DNA of 64,000 nt from positions 184,449,958 to 184,513,957 of the forward strand of contig CM054062.1 of NCBI GenBank assembly GCA_028641055.1, given 5' to 3'. Position numbers and translations under genes: made by a program. This DNA is from Alopecurus myosuroides. Taxonomy: Eukaryota > Streptophyta > Magnoliopsida > Poales > Poaceae. The notes below the pieces were generated by a model that was not told the origin of the DNA, made no database searches, and saw only the letters and a program-made list of their open reading frames with translations. Below, piece by piece: positions 44,028 through 54,831 of this stretch (positions are counted from its first letter, which is position 1; each line of letters begins with the position of its first letter).

Positions 44028-45638
44028 TGATCCGTCTCAAGTGTATCCATAATTTTTTATGTTCCATGTTGTTTTGATGCCTTATGCTACATGTTTCTTA
44101 TACACTTTATGTCATTTTTATGGATTTTCTGGCACTAACCTATTGACAAGATGCCATAGAGCCAGTTCCTGTTTTATGTTTTTTTAGTTTCAGAAAAATT
44201 GTTCTCGAAATATTCTCGGAATTGGACGAAACAAAACCCAGAAGTCTTAGAAAGTCATCACGTACACGGAGTCCGGAGGAGATCCTAAGGGGGGCCTCAG
44301 GGGCCCCACACCACGAGGCGGCACGCCCCCCTATGGCCGTGCCCAGAGGTGGTGTGGGCCCCTGACTGCCCACTGATGTTGCCCTCTCGCCTATTTGTAC
44401 CTCTCGGTGGGATAAACCTAAATATAGGAGCCTTTTCCACCAAAACCATCCGCAGCCACCGTCATCGTCAACCCTGGTTCGGGAGGGTTCTCGAGCTCTC
44501 CCCGGCACCCTGCCGGGAGGGGGAATCATCACCGGAAGGCTCTTCGTCACCATGCCTGCCTCCTGAGTGATGCGTGAGTAGTTCATTCCTGGACTACGCG
44601 TCCATAGCAGTATCTAGATGGTTGTTCTCTCCTCTTTATGCCTCATGTTTAGATCTTGTGAGCTGCCTAACATGATCAAGATCATTTTATTGTAATCCTA
44701 CATGTTATGTTTGCTGGGATCCGATGAATATTGAATGCTATGTTTAATGATTATCAATCTATCATGTGTATGTTATTTATGATCTTGCATGCTCCGTTAC
44801 TAGTAGATACTCTGGCCAAGTAGATGCTTTTAACTCCAAGAGGGAGTATTTATGCTCGATAGTGGGTTCATGCCTACCTTTCACTCATGCTCGAGTGACA
44901 GAAACATAATGGGTGGGGGATGTGCTGTTGCCATTAGGGAGAAAACAACAATGCTTTGTCTAAGGATGATTTTATTGTTTACATTACACACTTTGCTTAA
45001 TGCAATTATCTGTTGCTTGCAACTTAATACCCAAAGTTTGCTCGGATGACACTCTAAGGGTGGATTATTAGTCATAGATACAGTTCGATAACGGTCTATG
45101 TATCTTGTTGTAATGCCCACATGAATCACATAGTAATCATCATGTCATGCATATGCACTACGGTGCAGCCTTTATATCTGTCAATTGCCCAGCTGTAATT
45201 TGTTTACCCAACATGTTATATATCTATTTTTGGAGAGACACCTCTAGTGAACTGTGGACCCCGGTCCATTTCTTTACACTGATATACAACCACTTCAACT
45301 GTTGTTTTCCTACTGCAATTATTGTTCTCTTTCATATACTGCAAACAAATACTATTTTCCACACTATACGTCTAATCCTTTGTTTCAGCAAAACCGATGA
45401 GATTGACAACTTCACTGCTTCGTTGGGGAAAAGTAATTTGATTGTGTTGTGTAGTTTCCATGTTGCTGCTGAACCGGTAGTACGCCATGCCAACATCAGC
45501 TGCATCAACCTTCAGAAGTGATTTCTTTCTCCTACTGGTCGATTCAACCTTAGTTTCTTTCACAGGAAAGACTTGTCGTTGCACTCTTCATACCTTACAC
45601 TTGGTGTATCCCAATGAGCGTGTGTTTACCCGCCATCA
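44028..45638 (+). mobile_element. Second solo LTR of the same Athila family, TSD ATCAC
   Basis: 1611 bp, starts TGATCCGTCTCAAG (one change from TGATACGTC) and ends CCGCCATCA. Perfect TSD ATCAC (44023-44027 and 45639-45643). It aligns with 42120-43665 over its length but is clearly diverged, so it is a separate insertion. Confidence 0.9.
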
Positions 45639-45643
45639 ATCAC

Positions 45644-46070
45644 CTGAGTTTAAGTTCTTGGGGTCCTTAGGCTTGTATCCATTCTCAAAGACTCTCCATA
45701 TTTTCATCGAGTAGCTAAACACATAAAACTTCATGGAAGATTTCCAATTAGTAAATCGGGACCTATCTACTAAAGGAGTTGCACCAAGATTGTTTACATG
45801 TGGATGTTCGACATTAGGAGAATTGTTGTAAGCAAAATCAAAAGCATTTTCATTGTTTCTATCTTCTTCCTTAGATGCCTCAGTATCTTCCTTAGAAGGT
45901 ATAGGGGTTCCATTTTCATTTAAAATAACATTTTCCGATGAGTGTCTAGATCAAGATGTAATTTCTTTTATTAGTCCGTCTATCCTTTTTTCCCGAATTG
46001 TCAATCATGATTTGAATTAGATTTTGAATAGCATCCATGGTGATGGGGTCATCCATTCTACTCTTTAGGC
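45644..46070 (-). pseudogene. Scaffold copia gag N-terminal segment
   Basis: A degraded gag start, MDDPITMDAIQNLIQIMIDN at about 46056-45990, is followed by stops and then readable sequence to the TSD of the second solo LTR. The Mutator-like element at 46081 separates it from the leader and PBS. Confidence 0.65.
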
Positions 46071-46080
46071 AGTAAAACCT

Positions 46081-46880
46081 ACGGATGGCACCCGCAGGGT
46101 TCGGGGCCGGATTTGGTACCCCATACCCGCACTCTGCCCCTCTTACCGCCCCCGCCACCCGCCCTATACCCACCAGCGGGTCCAATCCTCAACCATACCT
46201 GACACCCACCGGGTTCAAGAGACCCGATGGGGACCCATGTCTCCTGGCCATATCTAAAGTAGGCATCATCGAGCGGAGGAGGCAGAGCTGCTGAAAGCAA
46301 GCTTGGGGAGCAGGGAGGACTGGAGGAGGTTGTCGGCTCGCCGGCGCAGAGCAGGGGCCCGGCTGGGAGGTCGCCGTACGCACGGGGTCGGCGGAACTTC
46401 AGAGGACGGCGGCGGCTACGTGCGCACACGCTGCGGCAGTGGCGGACACAGATGCTTGCGGCTTGCGAGCAGGACAACGGTAGGCAGCAAGGTCCAAGGA
46501 GAGGGGATCTAGGGGAGGCGGCCATCAGCGAATGAGGTGGAGGAGGAGATGTGGAGCGACGGGGTCATGGGGCAGTTGGTGCGGTGTGCTCGTTGTGTGG
46601 ATAGGGAGAGAAACTTAGACATGAATTGGTCGGAGGACTTGAGAGAGAAAAGAGAGAAAGGCAAGGTGGTGGCTGCAAGATGGCATAGAATATTAGGTTT
46701 AGCCGGATATGCGGGTTCGTGGGTCCGGGTTTGGCGCCCCCATACCCGCCTCCGCTAGACCAGGTGGGTCTGGTTCTTTACCGCTAAGCGGACCCATGGG
46801 TGGAGATTGTCACCAAATCCTCCCTATTTAGGACGGGTAACCGTCGGGTTAGCGGGTATCGGGTACCCATTGTCATCCGG
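46081..46880. mobile_element. Mutator-like (MULE) element, 10-bp TSD
   Basis: An exactly 800-bp insertion flanked by AGTAAAACCT (46071-46080 and 46881-46890). Termini read ACGGATGGCA and, reversed, CCGGATGACA (8 of 10 match). Subterminal parts are rich in GGGTACCCG-like strings in both orientations. A 10-bp TSD is typical of MULEs. The GC-rich centre holds a 148-codon minus-strand frame (46525-46079) that runs to the terminus and a promoter-like flank; it may be a captured host fragment (Pack-MULE-like), but I recognise no protein. Confidence 0.65.
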
Positions 46881-46902
46881 AGTAAAACCTTTACTAAAGA
46901 GA

Positions 46903-46920
46903 CGAGGCTCTGATATCAAT
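46903..46920 (-). promoter_or_regulatory. Primer binding site of scaffold copia
   Basis: Minus-strand ATTGATATCAGAGCCTCG directly inside the LTR end at 46921. It matches the copia consensus TGGTATCAGAGC (initiator tRNA-Met) with one or two changes. Confidence 0.8.
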
Positions 46921-47660
46921 TGAATGATCGTGAGGGTTAACTGGGGGGGGGGGGGTGAATAGGTTAACTGCAAATTTTACTTCTTTTTCGATTAAGATTA
47001 TTGTTCAAATATAGATTTTCTATATTATGCAACTAGGTGAACAATCCTATATGATGAGCAAATAATACTAGCACAATATATTCAATAAACTAAGCTAGTA
47101 GCAATAAGTAAAGGTAAGTTGAGAAATAATCGAACACAATGACACATGTATTTATCACGAAGTTCACTTCCCAATGGAAGCTAATCTATGTTGGAGCGGT
47201 GCGGTACCACCAAAGTGGAACACCGAGTAGCCGTCAAATGGCACACTGTATCTCCTTCATGTCCAACCACCAAAGTGGATGTGCCACAAATTACCATGTT
47301 GCCGTTGAGGTTGACAACTAGAACCTTTAAAAGGATAAGGCATAATCCACAACTTGGAGGGTCCTCGCCAAATCCCGGAAGCCTTCAAGACTCCAAGCAA
47401 CAAGTTCCACGAGCTCCCAAACCTTCGGGGACACCAACAAGGCTCCAAACTCCAATGAACTTAGAGCAAAAAGGTTCTAGGTTCCAATGAACCAAGAACT
47501 TCAAGGTCCCTAAGGTAATAGTGGGGTGGTGACGAATCAGTTTGGTGGAGTTATAGATCTAGTGGCTTTCCTCCAAATCCCAAGATCTCTACTATATAAT
47601 AAGGCTAGGCGACCGTAGGTACGTCAAAAAAAATCGGTAACTCCCTCCCCCTCTCGCTAA

Positions 47661-47780
47661 AAAAAACAGCAGATCGCCCTTCCATCGCTACAAGAACCAT
47701 CGCTAAAAAACCAGCCAAAAAAACCGGTAGATCGCCCTTCAATCGCTACAAGAACCCTGGCTAAAAAAAACAAATTGGGC
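47661..47780. repeat. Two copies of a 'cagatcgccctt' unit in the Helitron
   Basis: Near-copies containing AGATCGCCCTTC, ATCGCTACAAGAACC and GCTAAAAAA follow each other near the Helitron 5' end. Confidence 0.7.
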
Positions 47781-47863
47781 TCGTGTGGCCCGACTGTCCA
47801 AATCCGCCTCGACTATTCTAGAAGCCAACACAAACTCTCCTCATATTCTCTCAAATAATCTAT

Positions 47864-48015
47864 CGTTGAATTCCCACGCTGCAGCACCCACAATGTGCAG
47901 ATTTCGCGGCGATGAGTTGAGGTCGCCTTTTGTTGTCATCGTTGAATCCCAACGCTGCAGCACCCACAATGTGCAGATTTCGCGGCGATGAGTTGAGGTC
48001 GCCTTTTGTTGTCAT
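47864..48015. repeat. 76-bp tandem duplication in the Helitron
   Basis: Two adjacent units, each from CGTTGAA to TTTGTTGTCAT, differing by about two bases. They contain TGCAGCACCCACAATGTGCA. Confidence 0.9.
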
Positions 48016-49343
48016 CCAGGACGCGATACCCTTCCGCCTGAATCCTTACTTAGGCAAAGGCGGCGGAGCCCCGTATGCTCCCTTCAAGGTCCACATCTTG
48101 CCATGAAAGGCAGGGGCTGACTCGGGCGCTGCTGCCGGAAGACTTGCAGAGGCAATGGAGGGAGAGAAGAGATATCAGTGGCATGGTCGTGAGACGTGGA
48201 GCTTCATGAAAGCACTTTGGTGCTGCTCTTCTATTCGGGATTAGTCTGATCTTTAGGCCAGGTCGCAACGGCAGATTTTGCCTAGCTAAGCACCCCTTTC
48301 AGGCTTTCACTATGGATTTTCCCACGTTCAAAACCATATAAGAGATTTGGTGCAAGAGAGATAGGAGGCCAGGAGGGACCGCCCGGAGAGCAGGAGAAAT
48401 ACCTGAAGCGCGATTCATCTGAGGGCGGGAAGATTTGGAGCTAGCTCAATTGGGATTCGACCTATTCAGTTTGAGATACAGGCATACTGCAGAGAGGGAT
48501 GTTCATGGAGAGAGAGAGAGAGCATATTTTGTTGGCCAACTTGCTTTTGAATTGTTGGTCAGGTGAACATAAGTTCATCTGGAGCTCGCTTTTGAATTGT
48601 TGGTCAGCTGAAACACAGTCCCAGTACATCATGTGACCTTCAAATTAGAGGAAGTTCCATCAGAATATACTTGCAGATATGGTTCAGAGACACGGCCTTT
48701 ACTTGTAAGGATGGCACTCATATGCCTGCGCCTTATTCTCTAATTGCCACCATCTTTAACCACCACTGAATAGATGCCGACATGTCCCTATGACCATGCA
48801 CATGTTCATCAATGTTTCCCTGAATTTAGTAATTTGCAGCTAAGTCTACTCATATATTTGTCTGTTTAATAGAAGCAACACTATTTGCAACTAAGTCTAC
48901 TCACAGTTTCGATTCATGCTTTCCTTGTACATATTATTTTAGTTTTAGTTCAGGTTTCGTTACAAGAATATACTTCACAGTTGCTCAAGTAGCTGCACAA
49001 TAATTCACATTTTTTTAGGTAATGGTAGAGCAAAGGAAACCAATAGAAATTCAAGCAAGACGTGAACGTGATATGCAGGAAAAATTATTTAATCTCCACA
49101 TTATTTTAGGCCCTCTTCCTGTATCACCATCGATAGAGAAATTTTTATTTCATCTCCCTCTTCCTATACAACAATTGCTGAAGATTTTTTTTTTGTTCGA
49201 TCTAGATAGCCCGTAGCAACGCACGGCCATCTCAACTAGTATTAAGAACTTTGGTTGGGTATTGGGGAGATCTATGAGTTTCAAGGTGGTCGCAAATGGT
49301 GGATAGAGAAATTTTGTGACACTTCTAAAGGTAGGAGAAGACT

Positions 49344-49353
49344 CCTTTTTATA
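49344..49353 (-). promoter_or_regulatory. TATA box of scaffold copia LTR
   Basis: TATAAAAAGG on the minus strand, about 570 bp into the LTR, in the orientation of the element. Confidence 0.6.
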
Positions 49354-49921
49354 GTGGTTGGTAACAAGTGGCTGTTGGGGGGTTTCCTAGTCGTGCAGGA
49401 AACCCGACCTGCGAGCCCGGCCAGGCTGGCCAACAGCCATAGCCGCCCGACCTGAGAGCAAGATGCTTGGCCTGGGCCCGCGTGGAGGCATTGGAGGTGG
49501 GCCAACCAACTGAAGAGCCCGACAAAGGGAGGCAGCAAGGCCGGCTCTAGCCCGGCCTGGCCGGCTTGCCAGATGTCCGTCCTGAGCCTGTTGGGAGCCC
49601 GGCTGAGCCGACGTTCCTGTGCCACATGCCGGCAACCCACCAGAGCCGCCCGACCTGAGGAAACAGTTGCCCGACCAGGTCGGCTAGAAAATTCTTCCTC
49701 TTCTATTCCGTTTGCCTTTTCTTCCTTTTTGCAAAGTTATTCATGTTGATTTTATCACGAGTAAAAGCATGGAGATGCTTGTTTTACTTTCTCCATTATT
49801 TGTATATCTTTAACCTTTTGCATGTTTAATTTAGTTTCCTAAAATACTTTGGCAAACGGTTAAAACTTTTATGTGTTATGATCAAACACCAAAATAAGAT
49901 TAGGGGACAAATGTCCTTTCA

Positions 49922-50308
49922 AGGTGGAGCGATAGGTGTGTATATGAAATAATTATTATTGGTACTAGTAAAGTCACAAATCTGAGTGATATCATTGTTA
50001 CCCATGCTTGCAAAATAAAACAAGATGAACTAACAAAGCAAGTAATTGACTAGAAATTAGAAAACTATTTTTTTAATTTTTAAATATAAGAGAAACAAAG
50101 CTAAGCAAGAACAAAAAAAAGAGAAAGTGGAAGTGTGCAACTCCCCTAACTGAAAGGTTGAAGTCCCCGATAACTGCGCCAGAACAATCTGTTGACGAGG
50201 GACTTCTTGCTTATGATGAATTTGAAATTCCCGGCAACAGCGCTGGAAAATAGCTTGATGGAGTCGTTAAAATGAGTCAATTTTCTACCCTCGGCAATGG
50301 CACCAAAA
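49922..50308 (-). mobile_element. Athila element 3: internal start with three primer-site repeats
   Basis: Downstream (minus) of the LTR end at 50309 lie three PBS-like copies at 50304-50287, 50245-50228 and 50181-50164, spaced about 60 bp, each a variant of the tRNA-Asp complement. An AT-rich leader then runs to 49922, where the scaffold copia was inserted. The rest of the element presumably lies left of the copia, outside the window. Confidence 0.75.
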
Positions 50309-51879
50309 TGAGTTTGCTTGTTCACGTGTACCACACGTTCTTTGGGAGACTCCAAGAGGAAGGTATATGATGTAGTGTAGCAGTACCCCCCCCCCCCAGT
50401 TATGAAACCAGCGTTATCAATCCAGTAGGACTTCGAAGTCTCTCAGTAGGTTGCTTATTTTCTAGCGCTTCAACAAGCGTGGACCTGCACACAAACACAA
50501 ACTCTCTCTTGCTCCTAACTTACCGAGAAAGTTGTCAATCTTCCCGTCTTGCTGAAAACTAGAGAATTAATTGCATCAAGTGGTTGGAGAACATTAGATG
50601 AAAACGGAACATCGAGCAAGTGATGATGAAAATTAACTAAACGAGGTTGTAATCAATGAGGAAAATAGGACCGAGGGTCATATTTTCACTAGTGGTGTCT
50701 CTCCTAAGAACAATAAACATGTCGGGTAAAAAAATTACAGTTGGATAATTGACACATCATTAACATATAACAATACTATTATGACGAGATAAAGTTCACG
50801 GGTTCTAGCATTATAGGCATTACATCAAGATAAATAGACCGCCATACAACATCATCTATTACTCAAAGTCCACCTTGAGACACCAATCGAGCAAATCTCG
50901 CTGGTATTAAGTTGTGGTAACGAAATGATTGCTTGTGTACAAAAGGCAGATCATTAAGAACAATATGTATTATAAGGCAGCAAAAAAATCCCCCCCCCCC
51001 TCCGCACATTTCTGTCACTCGGGCGCAGGTTAAAGGAGGGATGAACCCACTATCTAGCATATAAACCCTCTCTTGGAGGTTCATACAATAACTTGTCCAA
51101 GAAAAACATACACACCAGAGAGCATTGTAAGACAAGATTAAAACGCTCAAAACATATAAGTCAATCATCTCAATATGACATGAACAAAATAATCATAATC
51201 TCATGGTTCATCGGATCCCATCAAACACAACATGTAGCAATTACATAACAGTGATCTTGATCATATAGGGCAGCTCACAAGATCTAAACATGGTGGAACA
51301 TCGTGGAGATAACACCATCTATCTACTGCTATGGACCCATAGTACTGGGATGAACTACTCACAAATTCTATCCGGAGGCAATCATAGCGATGTAGAGGCC
51401 TCCAGTGACGGTCCCCCTCTCCGGCAGGGTGCCGGAGAAGCACTTCAGAAGACCTAGGTTGGAATTTTTAGGTGATGGCGCCTCTGTATCTGTTTCGTGG
51501 AAAATTTCTCCGTCCCCAACGTTTTTAGGGTTAAAGGAAATTTATAGGCGAAGAGGTGACGGGAGGTGGTGCCTAGGGACACGTGGTGACCTCATGGTGC
51601 GGCCTACGGGGTTCGCACCTCGCACCCCTCTGGCTCTCCTTTGGGGTCCGTCTTCCTTCCAGGCAAAAAATAATATCTGTAATTTGTCAGCATATTTGGC
51701 AAATATTTTCTTTGGAGCTTTATTGAAACATAAAAACAACAAAAAACAGGAACGGGCTCTGGGTATGTTGTTAATAGGTTAGTCCATGAAATCATCCGGA
51801 AAGCGAAAGAAAACATGGAAGAAAATAAAGAAAGCAAGCATGGAGCATCAAAAATTATAGATACATTTGGGACGTATCA
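50309..51879 (-). repeat. 5' LTR of Athila element 3
   Basis: On the minus strand it starts TGATACGTCCCAAATG (51879) and ends AAGCAAACTCA (50309), 4 nt before the first PBS. 1571 bp, in the family of the two solo LTRs. It has poly-C runs at 50386-50397 and 50990-51000. Confidence 0.85.
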
Positions 51880-52499
51880 AAGAGTTTTAAAAGAAGTTGT
51901 AACAGTAGCTAATTTTTAAATTAAGTGTTTGTCTTGTGTCACAACTGAAGCAAGTAGATGTATTTATTTGATACACTAACACCGGTAATGAAGATTGTGC
52001 AAAGTTTTGTGTGGAGGAAGTTTTCAAGTGTAAGGAGAAGAGGATGATACGTGAAGATGAAGGATAGACAAAAAAACTCAAACTTAGGATGTCCATGTCA
52101 CCACAAAGAAATATCCAAGAAGTAGAAATGTCGAAGCTTGGGGATGCCAAGGCATCCACTTCTTCATCAACAAAATTATCAGATCACCTTTCAAGACATT
52201 ATATTTTTATTGCTTTACATACTATATGTTATTCTTGGAGCGTAATTTTATTTTGTGTTCACTTTTGTTTTGATAGCTTGCTGATATTAAATGGTTGGAT
52301 CCTAACATTCTTCTTTGGAGAGAAACACGCTCCACTATATTGTTTATAACACTCTAGTTTTCACTCTTATTATTTGTGAATGTTCAATTTTTGCTACTGC
52401 TGTTTTTACCTCTTGTTTTCCTTTCATATTTTGTTTGGATCTTATTAGTTTGTTATATTTATATATGATTATCCCTCTGATCTTTATTGAATACTTGTT
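51880..52499 (+). mobile_element. Athila-type 3' internal fragment
   Basis: AT-rich, non-coding, with GAAGCTTGGGGATGCCAAGG (about 52132) typical of the tract downstream of the env position in Triticeae Athila elements. No LTR is attached on the right, so it is a truncated relic. Confidence 0.55.
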
Positions 52500-52672
52500 A
52501 GTCCGCGCTCGGAGATGAGAGCCCACCATCGCCGTCAACCGCGTGGGTGGAGGCATCCTTTGGCGGCGAGAGCGGGCACGAAGGAGAGGGAGGCGGCGGC
52601 TCTAGGGTTTCGCCGAGCCGCCGCTCCTGGGGCGGCATGGGGGAGGTTTTTCCTCCTTTTGTGCAGGACTTA

Positions 52673-52874
52673 GAGCAAACCCACCCACGCCCAAATGGTC
52701 CGATTTGGTCCTCGCAGACCGATTTGGGTAAAAAACCCATTCCAACACCCCCCAAACGGACCCAGTAGGGACAGGCTAGTTTCCCCCAAATGTGGCCCAA
52801 GTTTGGTCCACGTTTGGGGTGGTCCGCGGACATAGAAGTGTCCCTCCTGGCCCGCCCGTTAGATAGAAATGCTC
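52673..52874. mobile_element. Tourist-like MITE (202 bp), TSD TTA
   Basis: Bounded by GAGC...GCTC with TTA on both sides (52670-52672 and 52875-52877). The interior is rich in GGTCCGATTTGG and CCAAACGGACC. It may be a nested MITE or the true left end of the Harbinger relic. Confidence 0.45.
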
Positions 52875-53303
52875 TTACATCGACCCCATCCAGCCAGGCC
52901 AGAGGCGACGAAGGTGCCGCCCTGGCCGTAGTTTGTCCGGTTCCGCCTTTTCACACCGGAAAACACCGCCGCCGGGCCCCGCCGCCTCTCCTGGAAGTTG
53001 CAGCCGCGCCTGCCATGCCTGGGAGCGATCTGTCCTACTGCTGCCCCGGCGAGCACCTCCTAGTCCGCTGCTTGGGCGGCGTTTGACCTATGGATTTCCA
53101 GCAGCCCAAAGCTGGCAGCTGGGCTCACCTGAGCGGGGGCATAGATCCATGGGAGGTGAAAAGGGGTCCTCGTTCCCTCGACGCCGTCGCCGGAGCTTGT
53201 AGCCCGGAACCTGTTCGGCGTATTGCCAAAGGTACGCGCCATAGTTTGCAGCAAACCAATCTATGCTTTTTTTTTCAATAATTTGGTCTATCTATTGTTG
53301 TAG

Positions 53304-54450
53304 ATGGATGATTTCGACCACTTCTTCTACAACTATTTCATCGACACTTCAGATGATTCGTCCGACGACGATACCGACATTCTCATGACCGATGCCACCA
53401 TGATCCACAACTTCAATGAAGAATCACTTGAGAATTGCATTGGCTCGGTGCCGCTGGCCACGTAGGGGCTCTGGAACGGAACAGAGAAAGGGGCCACGAG
53501 CAGCCATGGAAAGATTTTTTCCATCTAGCGAAGCCAACATATTTTGCAAATGTGTTTCGTTGTCGGTTCTGTATGTCGAGACCTTTGTTCCTGCGGATTT
53601 TCGAAGAAGTTGTGGAGTATGACGATTACTTTGAGTCCAAGTTTGATGCTATAGGCAAGCTTGAGTTCTAGTCTTAGCAGAAATGCACTGCAACAATCAG
53701 GATGCTTGCATATGGAGTTGCAGGTTATCTAGTTGGTGAGTACTTGCGCATGAGTGCCAGCACTTGCATAGCTTCGATGTTCAGGTTCTGCAAAGAAGTG
53801 GTACATGTGTTTGGCCCATAGTACTTGATGGAGCCAACTGTTGAAGACACTCAAAGATTGTTGTAGATCAACGAGGCAAGAGATTGGCCCGGGATGCTTG
53901 GGAGCATAAATTGCATGCACTGGGAGTGGAAGAACTGTCTCTTTGCTTGGCATGGGCAGTAGAGGGGAAAGGAGGGAAAATGCACAGTCATAATTGAAGC
54001 CGTGACATCTCAAGATCTATGGATATGGCATTATTTCTTCGGTATGGCTGACACTCACAATGACATCAACGTTCTTCAGCGTTCCCATGTATTTGATAGG
54101 CTTGCTGAGAGCAATTCTCCAGCGATCAGCTTTAAGTTCAATGGGCACCAATACACCAAGGGGTACTATCTTGCTAATGGCATCTATTCTAAATGGTCTA
54201 CATTTGTGAAGACAATTCAAAACCCTGAAGGTGAGAAGAGGCGAAGATTTGCTCGACAACAAGAGTCTGCTAGGAATGATGTGGAGAGAACATTTGGTGT
54301 GCTCCAATCTCGTTGGGCAATTGTTCGACACACTGCTAGAACATGGAACAAGAGGACGTTGTGAGAGGTGATGACCGTCTGTGTGGTCATGCACAACATG
54401 ATCGTCGAGAATGAGCGTGATGACATGCTCTATGACCAGGAGTAGGAATT
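53304..54450 (+). pseudogene. Harbinger transposase (plant DDE type), inactivated
   Basis: Start MDDFDHFFYNYFIDTSDDSS (53304), then a stop at 53463. Readable blocks follow in shifting frames: FANVFRCRFCMSRPLFLRIF, EYDDYFESKFDAIGKL (stop 53669), and ATIRMLAYGVAGYLV. The catalytic core includes [36 protein letters not shown] and ARNDVERTFGVLQSRWAIV. The first catalytic Asp of the family (GSIDCMHW) is Asn here; the second Asp and the Glu remain. At least five stops are seen. Family: plant Harbinger transposase (Pfam Plant_tran type). It cannot be functional. Confidence 0.88.
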
Positions 54451-54831
54451 TCAGAGTGAATTGGTTGCTCCAATAGCTAAACTAGCAACTTTTAAGCAGT
54501 ATATGCACGTGGATAGATCCGGGATCAGGCCACCCACGACGCTTTTCACGAAGATCTGGTCGAAACATATGTGAAATTTCATAGAAAATTTAGCTCGGTT
54601 TCCTATAATTTGCTCTAAACGTGTGTTTATTTTTATTGCACTTTAAATTTGCATAAATAAACTTTAAATTTGTGTTGTACGATTTACATGACATTTATAC
54701 CGTTCTGCTGAACAGATTAAGTACAAACGACACCGGAGGGGAGGAGGGGGGACGCGTTGGAATGATTTTGTCCCAAGTCGGGGGTCCGGCCCAACCTCCA
54801 TCCGTGAACCACCCTAAACAGACTAAAACAT

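Larger units (their letters stand above)
47586..49239 (+). mobile_element. Non-autonomous Helitron
   Basis: Starts TCTCTACTATATAATAAGG after an A and ends GCCCGTAGCAACGCACGGCC, ATCTCAACTAG, before a T. A|T insertion, a 5' TC, a 3' CTAG and a short subterminal hairpin (CCGT...ACGG) about 10 bp from the end are Helitron hallmarks. It is 1654 bp and encodes no Rep/helicase. Internal GC-rich and poorly coding stretches (48000-48700) may be captured gene pieces, but I recognise none. A (GA)n run lies at about 48508-48522. Confidence 0.8.
9135..49921 (-). mobile_element. SIRE/Maximus-like Ty1/copia element, scaffold of the nest
   Basis: The minus-strand pieces form one copia element in order: 5' LTR (49921-46921), PBS, gag (46070-40791 in three pieces), gag/pre-integrase linker (36683-35632), integrase (continuing at 21444), RT start (to 20035) and RT (9387-9135). 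Each gap is an insertion with its own TSD, and protein reading resumes across it. The RNase H and 3' LTR are beyond the Athila 1 insertion, outside the window. Coding damage (stops, lost Cys/His ligands) fits an old copy. Lineage assignment is by the look of the integrase, RT and gag. Confidence 0.85.
46921..49921 (-). repeat. 5' LTR of scaffold copia (split by a Helitron)
   Basis: The end CGATCATTCA at 46921 abuts the PBS and is preceded by a poly-C/G run (46943-46955). The start is placed at TGAAAGGACA (49921) by the look of SIRE-type LTRs; no second LTR is available to confirm it. Without the Helitron it is about 1.35 kb. A GC-rich degenerate repeat of CCCGACCTG/CCCGGCC type occupies about 49395-49690. 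Confidence 0.7.

Noticed and set aside
48050..48268. Captured gene exon in the Helitron
   Set aside because: The 72-codon frame has no recognisable similarity and no splice context. Noted only as possible capture.
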